Positions 24,938-33,780 of a stretch of DNA of 64,000 nucleotides are shown one piece after another. This DNA is from GCA-2720975 sp964469565 (lineage in GTDB: Bacteria; Planctomycetota; UBA1135; GCA-002686595). The position numbers and the translations under genes are program-made. The notes below the pieces were generated by a model. That model worked only from the letters and a program-made list of their open reading frames with translations. It ran no database searches and had not been told where the DNA came from. Within the stretch, counting starts at the first letter, position 1, and each line of letters begins with the position of its first letter. The DNA lies in contig CAYXZD010000018.1 in NCBI GenBank assembly GCA_964469565.1, forward strand, positions 1 to 64,000, in the 5' to 3' direction.

Positions 24938-27316
24938 CTAGAGGGCGCCCCCGCCCAGAACAGCGTCTAGCGGCACGTGCACGCTACCCGCACGCTCCCC
25001 CACAGCCCACTCAAGCGGCCCAGCAGCACGGCCACTACTCTCGTCCTCCGTACTCCATGGCACCCTCAAACGGGCACGCCCCGAAGCGTCCACTAGGGCT
25101 GCGCCCAGCCAGACGTAGTCCTTTTTCCGTTCACCCGGGATGTCGCGGAATTGGCGCCGCACCATCCCCCTCAATACTTGCCCCGGATCGCCCTCAACCT
25201 CAAGCACCGCCCCGCGCACGACCTCCCACACCCACCCCGAAGGCTCTCCCGTGGGAGCCAGTTCCCCGAGCGCCACTAGGCGGAGGAAGCCCGGCTGAGG
25301 CATCGCGGCCGCGAGATGCTCATCCTTCAGGGGCAAGAGTCGCCGCACAAGGCTAAGCCCCCCGTGACTCAGCCCTAGCTCACCGCCCAGCACTCGCCCC
25401 ATGGTATCCCAATTGCGCTCCCAGTCACTCGCAAGGAGTACGTGCCCCACCCTGCGCTGCTCGCACAACTGCTCGGCCCGATCAAATTCGGTTTGCATCA
25501 GGAATCGCCACGGATCTAAGAACGAGTCCTCCCCTAAGTAGAGGCCAAAGTTATTGGCCAGGGTAGGACGCCCAGCCCCCCACTCAACCATGTGCCCCAA
25601 ATCCCATTGGGCAAGCACCGCCTCCGATCGGGCATCCGTTTCGCCCAGCCAACGGCACAGCCCGCGCAGACCTCTCTCGCGTTGCTGGGCCGCTGATTCT
25701 TGCGGAACCTGGCCGTTCCCCCGGCGCAGGGTCGCATCCACAGTGGCCGAATGACAAAGAAGCGGCACGAGAATCGCCAAGCCCCATCCAATCGCGGGAG
25801 CCCGACGGGTCCAGTTCGCCAAGGCCGTGGCCAGCATCAAACCCAGGGCAAAGGAAAGCGGTGCAGCCAATTCCATTGCAAACCGACGCTGAGTCAAGGC
25901 AAGACCAAGCTGAGCGACCAACACTATGACGATAGGCACGCTATCACCCCCAGACCGGCGCGCCAGTGTGAATAGCGCGATGGGAACCGCCAGCAATCCC
26001 CACCCCAACCAATACACACTCGCATCCAATCCGCCGATCAGGCCCCACCCGAGCGGTTGGGATTCATAGATGTATCCCATGAAGTGGTTTGTTCCCGTAG
26101 CCCACTCGATGCCCTCTCTCAGGGACCGGCCTAGGTCACCTGAAAAGCAACCCACAGCGCTGAGAACAAAGACTCCACAGAGAATCCGCGGGTAGAGGCG
26201 CAGGGCCGGTCGCGGCTCCGAGGGAATACCCACCTCGGCAGGCTGGATGCCCGCAGGGGTCGCACGCCCACCCAGCAGAACCAGGGGCAAACAGACGAGT
26301 GCTCCCAGCCCTAGGAATCCGATGTGGAAGGCGGAGAGGTTGATGATCTGTGTCGAATCAAAGGGGCTGCCTGCAACTTCGGGAAGGATCACGAACAGGG
26401 CCGCAAGGTGAAAGGCCACCCCTACCCCGCCCAACCCTCGAACCGCTGAGGGGCGCACGGTAAACATGCGCCATGCCAAGGCAAGGTCCACGAGTCCGAT
26501 CCACAGCAAGGCGGCCACCCAAGAGGAGAGAGCAGCGCCCGCCAAGACTCCCGCCGCGCAACCCGCCAGCCAACTTCGCCCCATGGACCGTAGCCGAGTT
26601 GGGGCGAGGGATGTGGCCACGATCCACAGCATGGACCACTGCAGCAGAGCTACCCAGGCGTGGTGGTCGCCGTTACCTAGGCGGGTGTAGCGCAACGAAG
26701 CAAAACAAAACGCGTGGTAGAGCCCCGCCCCAAGCGCGGCGCTTATCGCCACTGCAGTATTGGATCGAAACTGACCACTCCATCGTTTTGACTTAGCGGC
26801 AAACCCATAAGCAGCCAATGCCACGAGAAAACTCGTCAATGCTCCAAGAAGCTGTGGTGCCCTTGCTACGTTTTGTTCCACGAACGCCGTCCGCGCCGCT
26901 GGCTCTGGCGGCGCAAAGGGAGAGAGGAACCCATGGAGTACACGCGTGTACAAGCGGGGCCAGGGAATGGGGGCACCTCCCTGATCTTCAAAATCGGGGA
27001 ACGACAGCAATGGGTCCCGAGTCGACACGGCCCCCAGGTTTTGAAGCGCTAGATCGAGGCGCCGCATGTGGTAGTGGCTGTCTGGGTCAGCACTGTAGTA
27101 ATCCGCCCCACGCTCCGGGGTAGACAAGGATCGAGCGGCGGGAGCGTCGACCGCAACCGTGTAACGATTCACCTCCCGCACGCCCAACGACACGCCAAAC
27201 ACTGATGCGAAGAGCAGGACTAATGCCAGCCATCTCCTGTGCTGCTTGGATTCACCACACCCTGTATTCGAGTCTAGCTCCTCGGACGGAGTCGCACGCT
27301 GATCGGGAGGCTGCAT
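24938..27316 (-). CDS. STT3/PglB-like (GT66-type) multispan membrane glycosyltransferase
   Basis: A 792-residue protein with an N-terminal helix at about 29-47 and about eleven more helices up to residue 520, then a soluble C-terminal domain of about 270 residues. Loop EL1 has the acidic motif ADPDSHYHMRR, like the D-x-x-Y-H-x-R metal-site motif of STT3. GNGDHHAWVALLQW follows in a later loop. The periplasmic domain has AQWDLGHMVEWGAGRPTLANN, matching the WWDYG region that binds the acceptor in oligosaccharyltransferases. STT3/PglB transfer lipid-linked glycans to Asn of exported proteins. The assignment is by motif; the family also includes proteins of unproven activity. Confidence 0.7.
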   Translation of the reverse strand: MQPPDQRATPSEELDSNTGCGESKQHRRWLALVLLFASVFGVSLGVREVNRYTVAVDAPAARSLSTPERGADYYSADPDSHYHMRRLDLALQNLGAVSTRDPLLSFPDFEDQGGAPIPWPRLYTRVLHGFLSPFAPPEPAARTAFVEQNVARAPQLLGALTSFLVALAAYGFAAKSKRWSGQFRSNTAVAISAALGAGLYHAFCFASLRYTRLGNGDHHAWVALLQWSMLWIVATSLAPTRLRSMGRSWLAGCAAGVLAGAALSSWVAALLWIGLVDLALAWRMFTVRPSAVRGLGGVGVAFHLAALFVILPEVAGSPFDSTQIINLSAFHIGFLGLGALVCLPLVLLGGRATPAGIQPAEVGIPSEPRPALRLYPRILCGVFVLSAVGCFSGDLGRSLREGIEWATGTNHFMGYIYESQPLGWGLIGGLDASVYWLGWGLLAVPIALFTLARRSGGDSVPIVIVLVAQLGLALTQRRFAMELAAPLSFALGLMLATALANWTRRAPAIGWGLAILVPLLCHSATVDATLRRGNGQVPQESAAQQRERGLRGLCRWLGETDARSEAVLAQWDLGHMVEWGAGRPTLANNFGLYLGEDSFLDPWRFLMQTEFDRAEQLCEQRRVGHVLLASDWERNWDTMGRVLGGELGLSHGGLSLVRRLLPLKDEHLAAAMPQPGFLRLVALGELAPTGEPSGWVWEVVRGAVLEVEGDPGQVLRGMVRRQFRDIPGERKKDYVWLGAALVDASGRARLRVPWSTEDESSGRAAGPLEWAVGERAGSVHVPLDAVLGGGAL

Positions 27317-27347
27317 CGTCCTCAGTCTACGTCGCCTGTAGCGCGCA

Positions 27348-29324
27348 TCACTTCGTGGTACTGAGGAATCGCAAACACTCCGCCACGAGAGTCGTGATCA
27401 CATCTCGCTGCTGCTCGCAACGTTCAGCGACCCCGGGCAGGAGCTTCCATTCATGGTCGTAGACCTCGATCTCCTTCCCCGCAGAGTCAAGCGGCAGCAG
27501 GATGATTCCCGCAGAAGTCCACACACCAAGATCACCCCACGACCCCATCACTCTTGACCTGTCAGACACAGGTCGAAACAGACTCTTCCCTAGGGAGTAG
27601 TTCGAGCTCTCCGCCGGGTCAGCCCCTAAGAGTTCGAGCAGTGAATTCGAAACATCGAGGTGGCTGGTAGGGCCGGCTTCCGTTCCGGGCTCGATACCCG
27701 GGCCTCGCAAGATGAACGGAACCTCTACCTGCAAAGGGGCGAAGTTGGATGTGTGCCCCCAGAATCCGTTTTCGCAGAACTCTTCCCCGTGATCTCCCGT
27801 GATCACGGTCAGGGTGTCGTCCCCGTAGCCGTGAGCCTCAAGGGACTCGAGGATCTGAGCCGTAGTCTCGTCGGCATGCAGGACCGAATTGTCGTAGGTG
27901 TTCTCAACCCTGTTGCGGAGGGCCTCAAGCTCCGGGCCCCCCGTCGTCGTGCCCAGCTCAACGTAGTCCAAACGGTCGATCGTCGGCTGATAGGGACCAC
28001 CCGGGTTGTAATAGGGCTGGTGTGGAGCGTCGATCAGAATGAAGCAAAAGAATGGCTCATTATTCGATCGTGAATCCAACCAGTCATCAAACGCCTCAGC
28101 CACAAAGCGGTCTTTTTTGTAGGAGATTCGTGAGCGTTCTTTGCCCTCCCCATCAAAGAATCGGTCCACCACATCTTCATCCCCCATGCCCGCCCAGGCC
28201 GTGGCACGAAACTCAGGAAAGTTCATGGAAGCTGCCGAAAACACGCGCAATTGGTAGCCAGCCCGATCAAGGGTATCCATCAAAACAGGTGTTTGACGCT
28301 CTGCCAGAACCTTGAACCAGTAGGAACCGTGTAGCCCGTACAACATGCTGAACAAGCCAAATCGCGTTCCGTTGCCTCCCGAGAGGTGGTCGGTGAATAC
28401 GCGCGCCTGTTGGGAATGGCGGAAGATATTGGGGGTCAACTCAGCATTGAATTTATCTCGACGCCAGGAATCGAGCACCACCATAAGGATGTTGGGGCGT
28501 GGTCCATCCGGCGGCAGTTCGGGCATCGCGATGGGGTAATCGAGTTCAGCGTCGACGGGCATGACCTGAACGAGCGGCGGACCGGGTGTGCCCTCGCCCA
28601 TGAATCGTGACAGACGCACACGCGGGTACAGAGGCAGAGGCCGGGTGGCTACTTTGAGGTCCCAGTCACCTTGCATATCGGCTGCTGCATAAACGCTCTT
28701 CTCAAGGCCAACCACCGGCAACAGGAACAACAATAGGACCACACGCGGTTGCAGGAACAGACGTGCACCTAACCCGATGGCAGCACGGCGCCGAAGATCA
28801 GAGCAAAACCAGAGCCAAGCCCCAAACAAGAGCCCCGAGCCCACGGCGAACAGAAGCGCAACAGTGCCCCACACAGGAAGCCCCAAGTGGATGGCATCCG
28901 CCGACCCAGGGGTTATGGCAACATTGAGAACAGCCCCGTCGAAGTGCCTGCCCAGTAGGCGCCAGATAATCGTGTCGGTGTAAAGCAGGGTGAGAAAGAG
29001 GACACCCACAGACGCCTGCAGGAATCCGGCGAGCCGGGGACGTTCAACACCCCGGTGGAGCAAGAAAAACAGGAACCCCACCGGCAGGGAGAGAATGGCC
29101 ACCGCAGAGAGCAGAGCAAGGCCGACGTAGAGCCTTACCCACGGAGAAGCCTGGTCGGGCAATTGATAGAGCCACCCCGAGCCCACGATCGCCCCTGCGA
29201 GGACACAGAGGAGCCAAAGCTGAAAGGTGGCCTGCGCACAGTGGCGGCGGTCGGCCTGACCGGTGGGAGTGGACACGATGGAAGAAGAAGGTGGCGAATC
29301 GAGAGGAATCGGGGGTGGCTTCAA
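27348..29324 (-). CDS. YejM/PbgA-like inner-membrane sulfatase-family protein
   Basis: A 658-residue protein with about five transmembrane helices in residues 30-230 and a large periplasmic alkaline-phosphatase-fold domain. Motifs: ILMVVLDSWRRD (metal Asp), GGNGTRFGLFSMLYGLHGSYW (Thr at the nucleophile position) and VITGDHGEEFCENGFWGHTSN (metal ligands). The five-helix plus S-G-N-S/G-T-x-x-G-x-F-x-x-x-Y-G signature is that of YejM/PbgA, which in enterobacteria senses LPS and controls LpxC stability. Here the metal ligands look more complete than in YejM, so it may be an active hydrolase. Its presence suggests an LPS-like outer membrane (inference). Confidence 0.78.
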   Translation of the reverse strand: MKPPPIPLDSPPSSSIVSTPTGQADRRHCAQATFQLWLLCVLAGAIVGSGWLYQLPDQASPWVRLYVGLALLSAVAILSLPVGFLFFLLHRGVERPRLAGFLQASVGVLFLTLLYTDTIIWRLLGRHFDGAVLNVAITPGSADAIHLGLPVWGTVALLFAVGSGLLFGAWLWFCSDLRRRAAIGLGARLFLQPRVVLLLFLLPVVGLEKSVYAAADMQGDWDLKVATRPLPLYPRVRLSRFMGEGTPGPPLVQVMPVDAELDYPIAMPELPPDGPRPNILMVVLDSWRRDKFNAELTPNIFRHSQQARVFTDHLSGGNGTRFGLFSMLYGLHGSYWFKVLAERQTPVLMDTLDRAGYQLRVFSAASMNFPEFRATAWAGMGDEDVVDRFFDGEGKERSRISYKKDRFVAEAFDDWLDSRSNNEPFFCFILIDAPHQPYYNPGGPYQPTIDRLDYVELGTTTGGPELEALRNRVENTYDNSVLHADETTAQILESLEAHGYGDDTLTVITGDHGEEFCENGFWGHTSNFAPLQVEVPFILRGPGIEPGTEAGPTSHLDVSNSLLELLGADPAESSNYSLGKSLFRPVSDRSRVMGSWGDLGVWTSAGIILLPLDSAGKEIEVYDHEWKLLPGVAERCEQQRDVITTLVAECLRFLSTTK

Positions 29325-29711
29325 GCCGCTCGGTGACTTGCATACCGAGCGGAGAGGCTACGGCCGATGGGCCGAGTTCTTAGTGGGATTCGCGGATAGG
29401 CGATTCCGACCCATGAGGATAGCCGTCCGGGACCTGAAAATCGCCACCGGGAAGCCCGACTTGGGAAAAAGCACACTCGAACACCTCCCGGGGCGGAGGA
29501 ATTCCCCTAGGTGGATCCTTGGCAAGAACCACCGACGTCGTTCTCGACCTGGACAAGTGTCCCCCCGTTCACCGTACCGGTGCAGGGAGTGGGTGGGCCC
29601 TGGACGCTCGGCCTGAGTCCTAGGGGGCTTGCCGCATGAGTCGGGGGACCGTATCTTCCCTCGCCCCGCGCCTGCCCTTCCGGCGAGCCGGGTGGAAGGT
29701 ATGAAACGGAC
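29325..29711. other. Intergenic region, no gene supported
   Basis: 387 bp between the divergent YejM-like gene and tRNA-Ser. Open frames exist on both strands but have no signal peptide, domain or plausible start, and they run across the tRNA or the neighbouring gene. I see no clear promoter or terminator. Confidence 0.5.
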
Positions 29712-29801
29712 GGAGAGGTGGCAGAGCGGCTGAATGCGCCACATTGCTAATGTGGTGTCTCCTCACGGGGACCCCGGGTTCGAATCCCGGCCTCTCCGCC
29801 A
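29712..29801 (+). tRNA. tRNA-Ser (anticodon GCU), CCA encoded
   Basis: A class II tRNA with acceptor stem GGAGAGG (29712-29718) pairing with CCTCTCC (29791-29797), discriminator G and genomic CCA (29799-29801). The anticodon stem is CCACA/TGTGG around loop TTGCTAA, with anticodon GCT at 29746-29748. A long variable arm (GTGTCTCCTCACGGGGA) and T-loop GGTTCGAATCC are present. The anticodon decodes AGC/AGU serine codons; it is not a tRNA-Sec. Confidence 0.97.
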
Positions 29802-29931
29802 TTTTTACCCCGGAATAGTCTGGCGTTCCACCATGGGCGCCGCTGAGCATCGCATCGATTGATCCTCGGCATTCTCCTCTGTAGTGCATCACCCCTACCC
29901 AAGGCCGCCCTTGCCCCAGCAGCGCCAGGCA

Positions 29932-30468
29932 ATGACGGGCCAGCGCCACCTGGCCCTCCTGCTCGCATGCCTCCTCCCGGGGCTGCTCGGCGCATGCCGC
30001 ACCCAACGGATTCTCGCTGTGGATTCGGTACCCGCTGGGGCACTCGTGCGATTCGATGAGGAGATCATCGGCAAGACTCCCCTCGAGCACGAGTTTGTGC
30101 ACTACGGCCAGCGCCGCCTGTCACTCTACTTGCCCGGTTACCAAACCTGGTCCGAGCCCGTCGACCTGACCCCTCCCCTCCGCGCGCGATTCCCGATCGA
30201 CATCCTTACCGAGTTGCTCCTGCCCTTAGGTCACACAGATCGGCGCAGCTACCAGATAGAGCTCATCGCGGACACGGGGGAGAGTCCAAGGCAGGATGTC
30301 AATGCAGAAGAGTTTTTCGAACGCGCTTGGGCACGTCACCTGCAACACGCCCCCCCAAAGCCAGGGCCCACACCCACAAATGCTCCCAGCGTGAGCCCGT
30401 CCAACGCTGACACCGCTGGACATCACGGCGATGGCGCGGAGGCGGAGCCCGACGAATCGCGGCCATGA
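29932..30468 (+). CDS. PEGA-domain lipoprotein
   Basis: A 178-residue predicted lipoprotein from the Met at 29932; 16 preceding in-frame codons are proline-rich and lack signal features. The signal ends in lipobox L-L-G-A-C. It is followed by a PEGA-like module (VDSVPAGALVRFDEEIIGKTPLEHEF...RRLSLYLPGYQTW), a short beta-domain common in exported planctomycete and myxobacterial proteins. The tail is Pro/Glu rich. Its last 4 bases overlap the start of murD (ATGA), so the two are translationally coupled. Confidence 0.8.
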   Translation: MTGQRHLALLLACLLPGLLGACRTQRILAVDSVPAGALVRFDEEIIGKTPLEHEFVHYGQRRLSLYLPGYQTWSEPVDLTPPLRARFPIDILTELLLPLGHTDRRSYQIELIADTGESPRQDVNAEEFFERAWARHLQHAPPKPGPTPTNAPSVSPSNADTAGHHGDGAEAEPDESRP

Positions 30469-31916
30469 ATACAGTGAGCGCACTGGGACCGAAAACTGAT
30501 TTCCGGGGCCAGCGTGTAACGGTCATGGGGCTGGGCCTCTTTGGAGGGGGCTCGGCGGTAGCGCGCTGGCTCATTCAAGCCGGGGCAAGAGTCACGATCA
30601 CGGACCTACGCACTCGCGCCGAACTCGCTCCCAGCATCCGTTCAATGGGTGAAGGCACGGACACTGTCGCCGACGAAGGATCGATTCACGCCCCCACGTG
30701 GGTATTGGGGAAGCATCGCGCAGAGGACTTCAAGACAGCAGACTGGGTCGTGGCCAATCCTGCAGTCCCCATGGACAACAAGTGGCTCACCCTCGCCAGA
30801 GAACATGGGGTGGGAATCACATCTGAAATGGAGCTATTCCTCACCCATTGCCACGCGCGGGTCGTCCTCATCTCGGGCACAGAGGGCAAGAGCTCGACCG
30901 TGCGAATCCTGACGGATCTGCTCAAGGGTGCTGGGATGGACGCGATTGCGGGGGGCAACATTGGTCACTCTCTCTTAGCCGCAGCGGCCGAACTCAACCC
31001 GACCACGGTGGCGGTCATCGAGATTTCGTCCTACCAATTGGAAGCCTTGCCCGCCCTCGCAAAGCGTAAGCGCGGGGCCGAGGTGGTGGCCCTCACCAAC
31101 GTGCGCTGCGACCACCTTGAAAGACACGGCACACCTCAAGCCTACGCCGATGCAAAAGCAAGGATCCTTGCACGAGTGCGGTCAGGCGGGCATGCGTTTC
31201 TGCCTCTGGATCTGCACTCGAAAGCCAGTTTTGCGGTGCCAGGAGATGTGAGTCTCCATACACACGGGGGCGGCGCAGGAGAGGCCAACCTCACCCGACA
31301 CTCGGGAGGGTTTTGGTACGGAGACACACTCCTGGGCCGTGAGGACGCCCTGCCACTTCCCGGGGTTTTCCAGCGCGACAACGCCCTGCTCGCTCTGGGC
31401 ATTGCCCATGCCCTCGGCGCCGAACCCGCAGCGCTCGCCGCCGGACTGTGCCACCTCCAGGGACTCGACCACAGGCTGCAGTCGTTGGGCCAAGTCAACG
31501 GCAGAACTGTGATCGACAACGGCGTTTCGACCACGCCCGAATCCACCATTTCTGCCCTCGCTAGCGTAGCGGGTGATTGCACGTTGCTCCTAGGCGGGCA
31601 AGCCAAGGCAGGGCTCGACTTTGAAGGCCTCGCCCAACTCATCCGTGAGCGCCGAGCCAGGGCGGTGACATTCGGCGCATCCGGAGAGGGCCTGCACGCT
31701 ATCCTCCAAGGCGCCAACGCAGAGTCAATTGCCTGTGCAAACCTAGCTGAAGCAGCAACGATAGCTCTTCAAAACACACCCGTCGGCGGGACCCTCCTGT
31801 TTTCACCTGCCTGTGCATCTTTCGATGCCTACCTCAATTTCCGTGAGCGTGCTCTCGCCCTACGCAAGATCCTCGGACTTGCTGACCCGTCCACCCCGCA
31901 GTCCCATGACATTTGA
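30465..31916 (+). CDS. murD: UDP-N-acetylmuramoyl-L-alanine:D-glutamate ligase
   Basis: A 483-residue Mur ligase that adds D-glutamate to UDP-MurNAc-L-Ala in peptidoglycan synthesis. The N-terminal Rossmann domain begins VTVMGLGLFGGGSAVARWL, the MurD-type nucleotide-sugar site. The central ATPase P-loop is LISGTEGKSSTVR, followed by GGNIGHSL and NVRCDHLERHGTPQAYADAKARI. The C-terminal domain starts near LDHRLQSLGQVNGRTVIDNGVSTTPES, a MurD hallmark, and ends SPACASFDAYLNFRERA. Slightly longer than E. coli MurD (438). A functional peptidoglycan pathway in this lineage is implied. Confidence 0.92.
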   Translation: MNTVSALGPKTDFRGQRVTVMGLGLFGGGSAVARWLIQAGARVTITDLRTRAELAPSIRSMGEGTDTVADEGSIHAPTWVLGKHRAEDFKTADWVVANPAVPMDNKWLTLAREHGVGITSEMELFLTHCHARVVLISGTEGKSSTVRILTDLLKGAGMDAIAGGNIGHSLLAAAAELNPTTVAVIEISSYQLEALPALAKRKRGAEVVALTNVRCDHLERHGTPQAYADAKARILARVRSGGHAFLPLDLHSKASFAVPGDVSLHTHGGGAGEANLTRHSGGFWYGDTLLGREDALPLPGVFQRDNALLALGIAHALGAEPAALAAGLCHLQGLDHRLQSLGQVNGRTVIDNGVSTTPESTISALASVAGDCTLLLGGQAKAGLDFEGLAQLIRERRARAVTFGASGEGLHAILQGANAESIACANLAEAATIALQNTPVGGTLLFSPACASFDAYLNFRERALALRKILGLADPSTPQSHDI

Positions 31917-32811
31917 CACATCCGACTCATCGGTCGCGGAGGCCATCGAGGGGCTCGCCCCCTACCTTCGAGAGATTCTGCACGAAGGAGCCCGCCGGGC
32001 CCGCTGGTTGCGCTCCGACGAAGTGCACCTCGTTCACGTACTCGGGGCCGCTGCAGGGAATGAAGACAGCGCCCTCGGCCAGGTGGTCGAGCACGCCTTT
32101 GCGGATCCCGAGACCCTCGATGTGGAGATGCTTTCCATTTCTCCGGGCCTGATGGTGGTCGGCGCGAAGGGCACGCTCCCCTTTTCAGGCGGCGCCTTGA
32201 GAGCATTGGAGAACGCCAGACGTGGGGCCCTCCAAGCGGGACAATCCAGCATTGAGCCGTTCAACCTCGCCCAGGCCTGCGCCGGTGAATTGAACGAGCC
32301 GACACTCACTGGAATCCACCGAGCACTGCCTCCGGCCAATTGGCCGAGTGCACCGAAGATGCAGGTCCCCGGTCAGGCAGGGACCCAACTCGAGTCCGAT
32401 GGGCACCTCTTCCAAGGCCTCGGCCCCTCTACGAAACGAGCTCTGGTCTACGCCTGCAGGGCCGCCCAGCAAGCCGAGGAGATGTTTATTGGCCCCCTGC
32501 GCCTCCTGGTGGGTTCCCTTGAAGCCGACTCCGGTCTAACCGAGGCTTGCCACTGGACAGCCGCGAAGGTACGAGCCTCAACACGCCAGTTGGACCAATC
32601 CGAGCCAGAAGGGGATCCCGAGCCCCTAGGGCCAGCGGACGATCTGCGATGCGTGCTCACCGAACTCAAGCCCGGGGGGGATTCGCTCGACCTCCTCGCG
32701 CTCACTCTCAGCACCGGCAGCGTGGAACTCAGGGCATTGTTTGGACGCCACCGAATCACTCCCATGTTGGTTCAGAAGGCACGGGGGGCCTTCTCGGATC
32801 CAACGCCCTGA
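31906..32811 (+). CDS. Stand-alone protein resembling Clp N-terminal repeat domains
   Basis: A 301-residue protein starting at the ATG 11 bp before the murD stop; an upstream Met at 31813 would run through the end of murD. Helical segments such as LREILHEGARRARWLRSDEVHLVHVLGAAAG and LGPSTKRALVYACRAAQQAEEMFIGPLRLLVGSL follow the pattern of Clp_N repeats (helix, then I/V-x-x-x-HLLxxL). Two such halves (about 10-150 and 160-290) are separated by a Pro-rich linker. There is no AAA domain. It precedes the McsA-like gene and clpC, so it may be an adaptor or decoy of the same protease system (inference from context). Confidence 0.6.
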   Translation: MTFDTSDSSVAEAIEGLAPYLREILHEGARRARWLRSDEVHLVHVLGAAAGNEDSALGQVVEHAFADPETLDVEMLSISPGLMVVGAKGTLPFSGGALRALENARRGALQAGQSSIEPFNLAQACAGELNEPTLTGIHRALPPANWPSAPKMQVPGQAGTQLESDGHLFQGLGPSTKRALVYACRAAQQAEEMFIGPLRLLVGSLEADSGLTEACHWTAAKVRASTRQLDQSEPEGDPEPLGPADDLRCVLTELKPGGDSLDLLALTLSTGSVELRALFGRHRITPMLVQKARGAFSDPTP

Positions 32812-32943
32812 CACCTTCCGGGCACTCTGCGGGGCTTGTGGGGTCCTCGTAGGTCCGAAAGCGCCAACCCAGCCGTTGACGGGCCCCTGATCGAGTTCTA
32901 TAGGTGGACCCGCCCCCCACCCGCGCCTACGCGCCTCCACCCA

Positions 32944-33513
32944 ATGCTTTGCCCACGCTGCAACAAGAATCCAGCCACCGTGCACGTGATTGAAGTCGTC
33001 GAGTTTGTACGGCCCGGAGATGAGAGCAACGAGTTGGAGACGCACGAAATGTGTGAGGTCTGCGCCCAGGCAGCCGACCTGCCCAGTGGGATGCCGGCTG
33101 CCCTGGCTCACGGAGCACCGGGTGGTCCGAGCGCTCAGATTTGGGATCTCCTACAGAACGCCAAGGTTCAGGTAAAGGTAAAACAGAAGCCGGCCGAACC
33201 CGGACCCACCTGCCCGGCCTGCGGTATGACCCTTGCCGAGCTTCAGCGCAAGGGCCGTGTGGGTTGTGAGGCAGACTACGAAGTGTTCGCTCCCTACCTG
33301 ATGGAGGTCCTCGACCGCATGCACGGAGCCCACGAGCACGTGGGGCGCATGCCGGGGGTAGAGGAAAGCGAGTTTGCCCACAAAGAGCGCAAGGGAGAAC
33401 TCGAGCGCGCCCTTGAGTTGGCCATTCGAAAGGAAGATTACGAGAGTGCGGCTCGCCTCAGGGATGAGTTGGATGCACTGGGGGGTCAAACTGCGGAAGG
33501 TGGCGGCCCATAG
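32944..33513 (+). CDS. McsA-like zinc-finger protein with UVR motif, ClpC-associated
   Basis: A 189-residue protein from the ATG at 32944; the preceding 36 codons are unlike the family. It has CxxC pairs at the N-terminus (MLCPRC, then EMCEVC) and a second finger (TCPACGMTLAELQRKGRVGC), as in McsA. A C-terminal UVR coiled coil (RALELAIRKEDYESAARLRDEL) is also present in UvrB/UvrC and in the ClpC middle region. In Bacillus McsA activates the arginine kinase McsB and feeds ClpC. No mcsB is seen next to it. It lies immediately upstream of clpC. Confidence 0.85.
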   Translation: MLCPRCNKNPATVHVIEVVEFVRPGDESNELETHEMCEVCAQAADLPSGMPAALAHGAPGGPSAQIWDLLQNAKVQVKVKQKPAEPGPTCPACGMTLAELQRKGRVGCEADYEVFAPYLMEVLDRMHGAHEHVGRMPGVEESEFAHKERKGELERALELAIRKEDYESAARLRDELDALGGQTAEGGGP

Positions 33514-33780
33514 GCGGCCCCGAGCCAACCCTCCCCAGTTCCCCACCAATCCCCCACGAATCCCCAATGGGGGGCCCCCAGCACTCGTTCCTGCGGTTCC
33601 TCCTAGCTACCGGGCCCCCCACAAGGCACTCTCAATAGCCATCGGATCACGGGAATGTCGGTTGTAGGGTCAACCTTGCCCCCGACAAGTCCGAAAGATA
33701 GCTACCCGGCCCGTGTCAGCGCCCACGCTCACTCAGGTCTCGCCTCAAATCCCAACGAAAACCCCACCGCTAATCCAACC

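Noticed and set aside
29358..29744. 128-codon minus-strand frame upstream of tRNA-Ser
   Set aside because: It would start inside the tRNA gene and has Arg/Pro-rich low-complexity content without a domain.
29712..29801. tRNA-Sec to support the selenoprotein
   Set aside because: The long variable arm is right for a Ser/Sec tRNA, but the acceptor stem is 7 bp and the anticodon is GCU, so it is ordinary tRNA-Ser.
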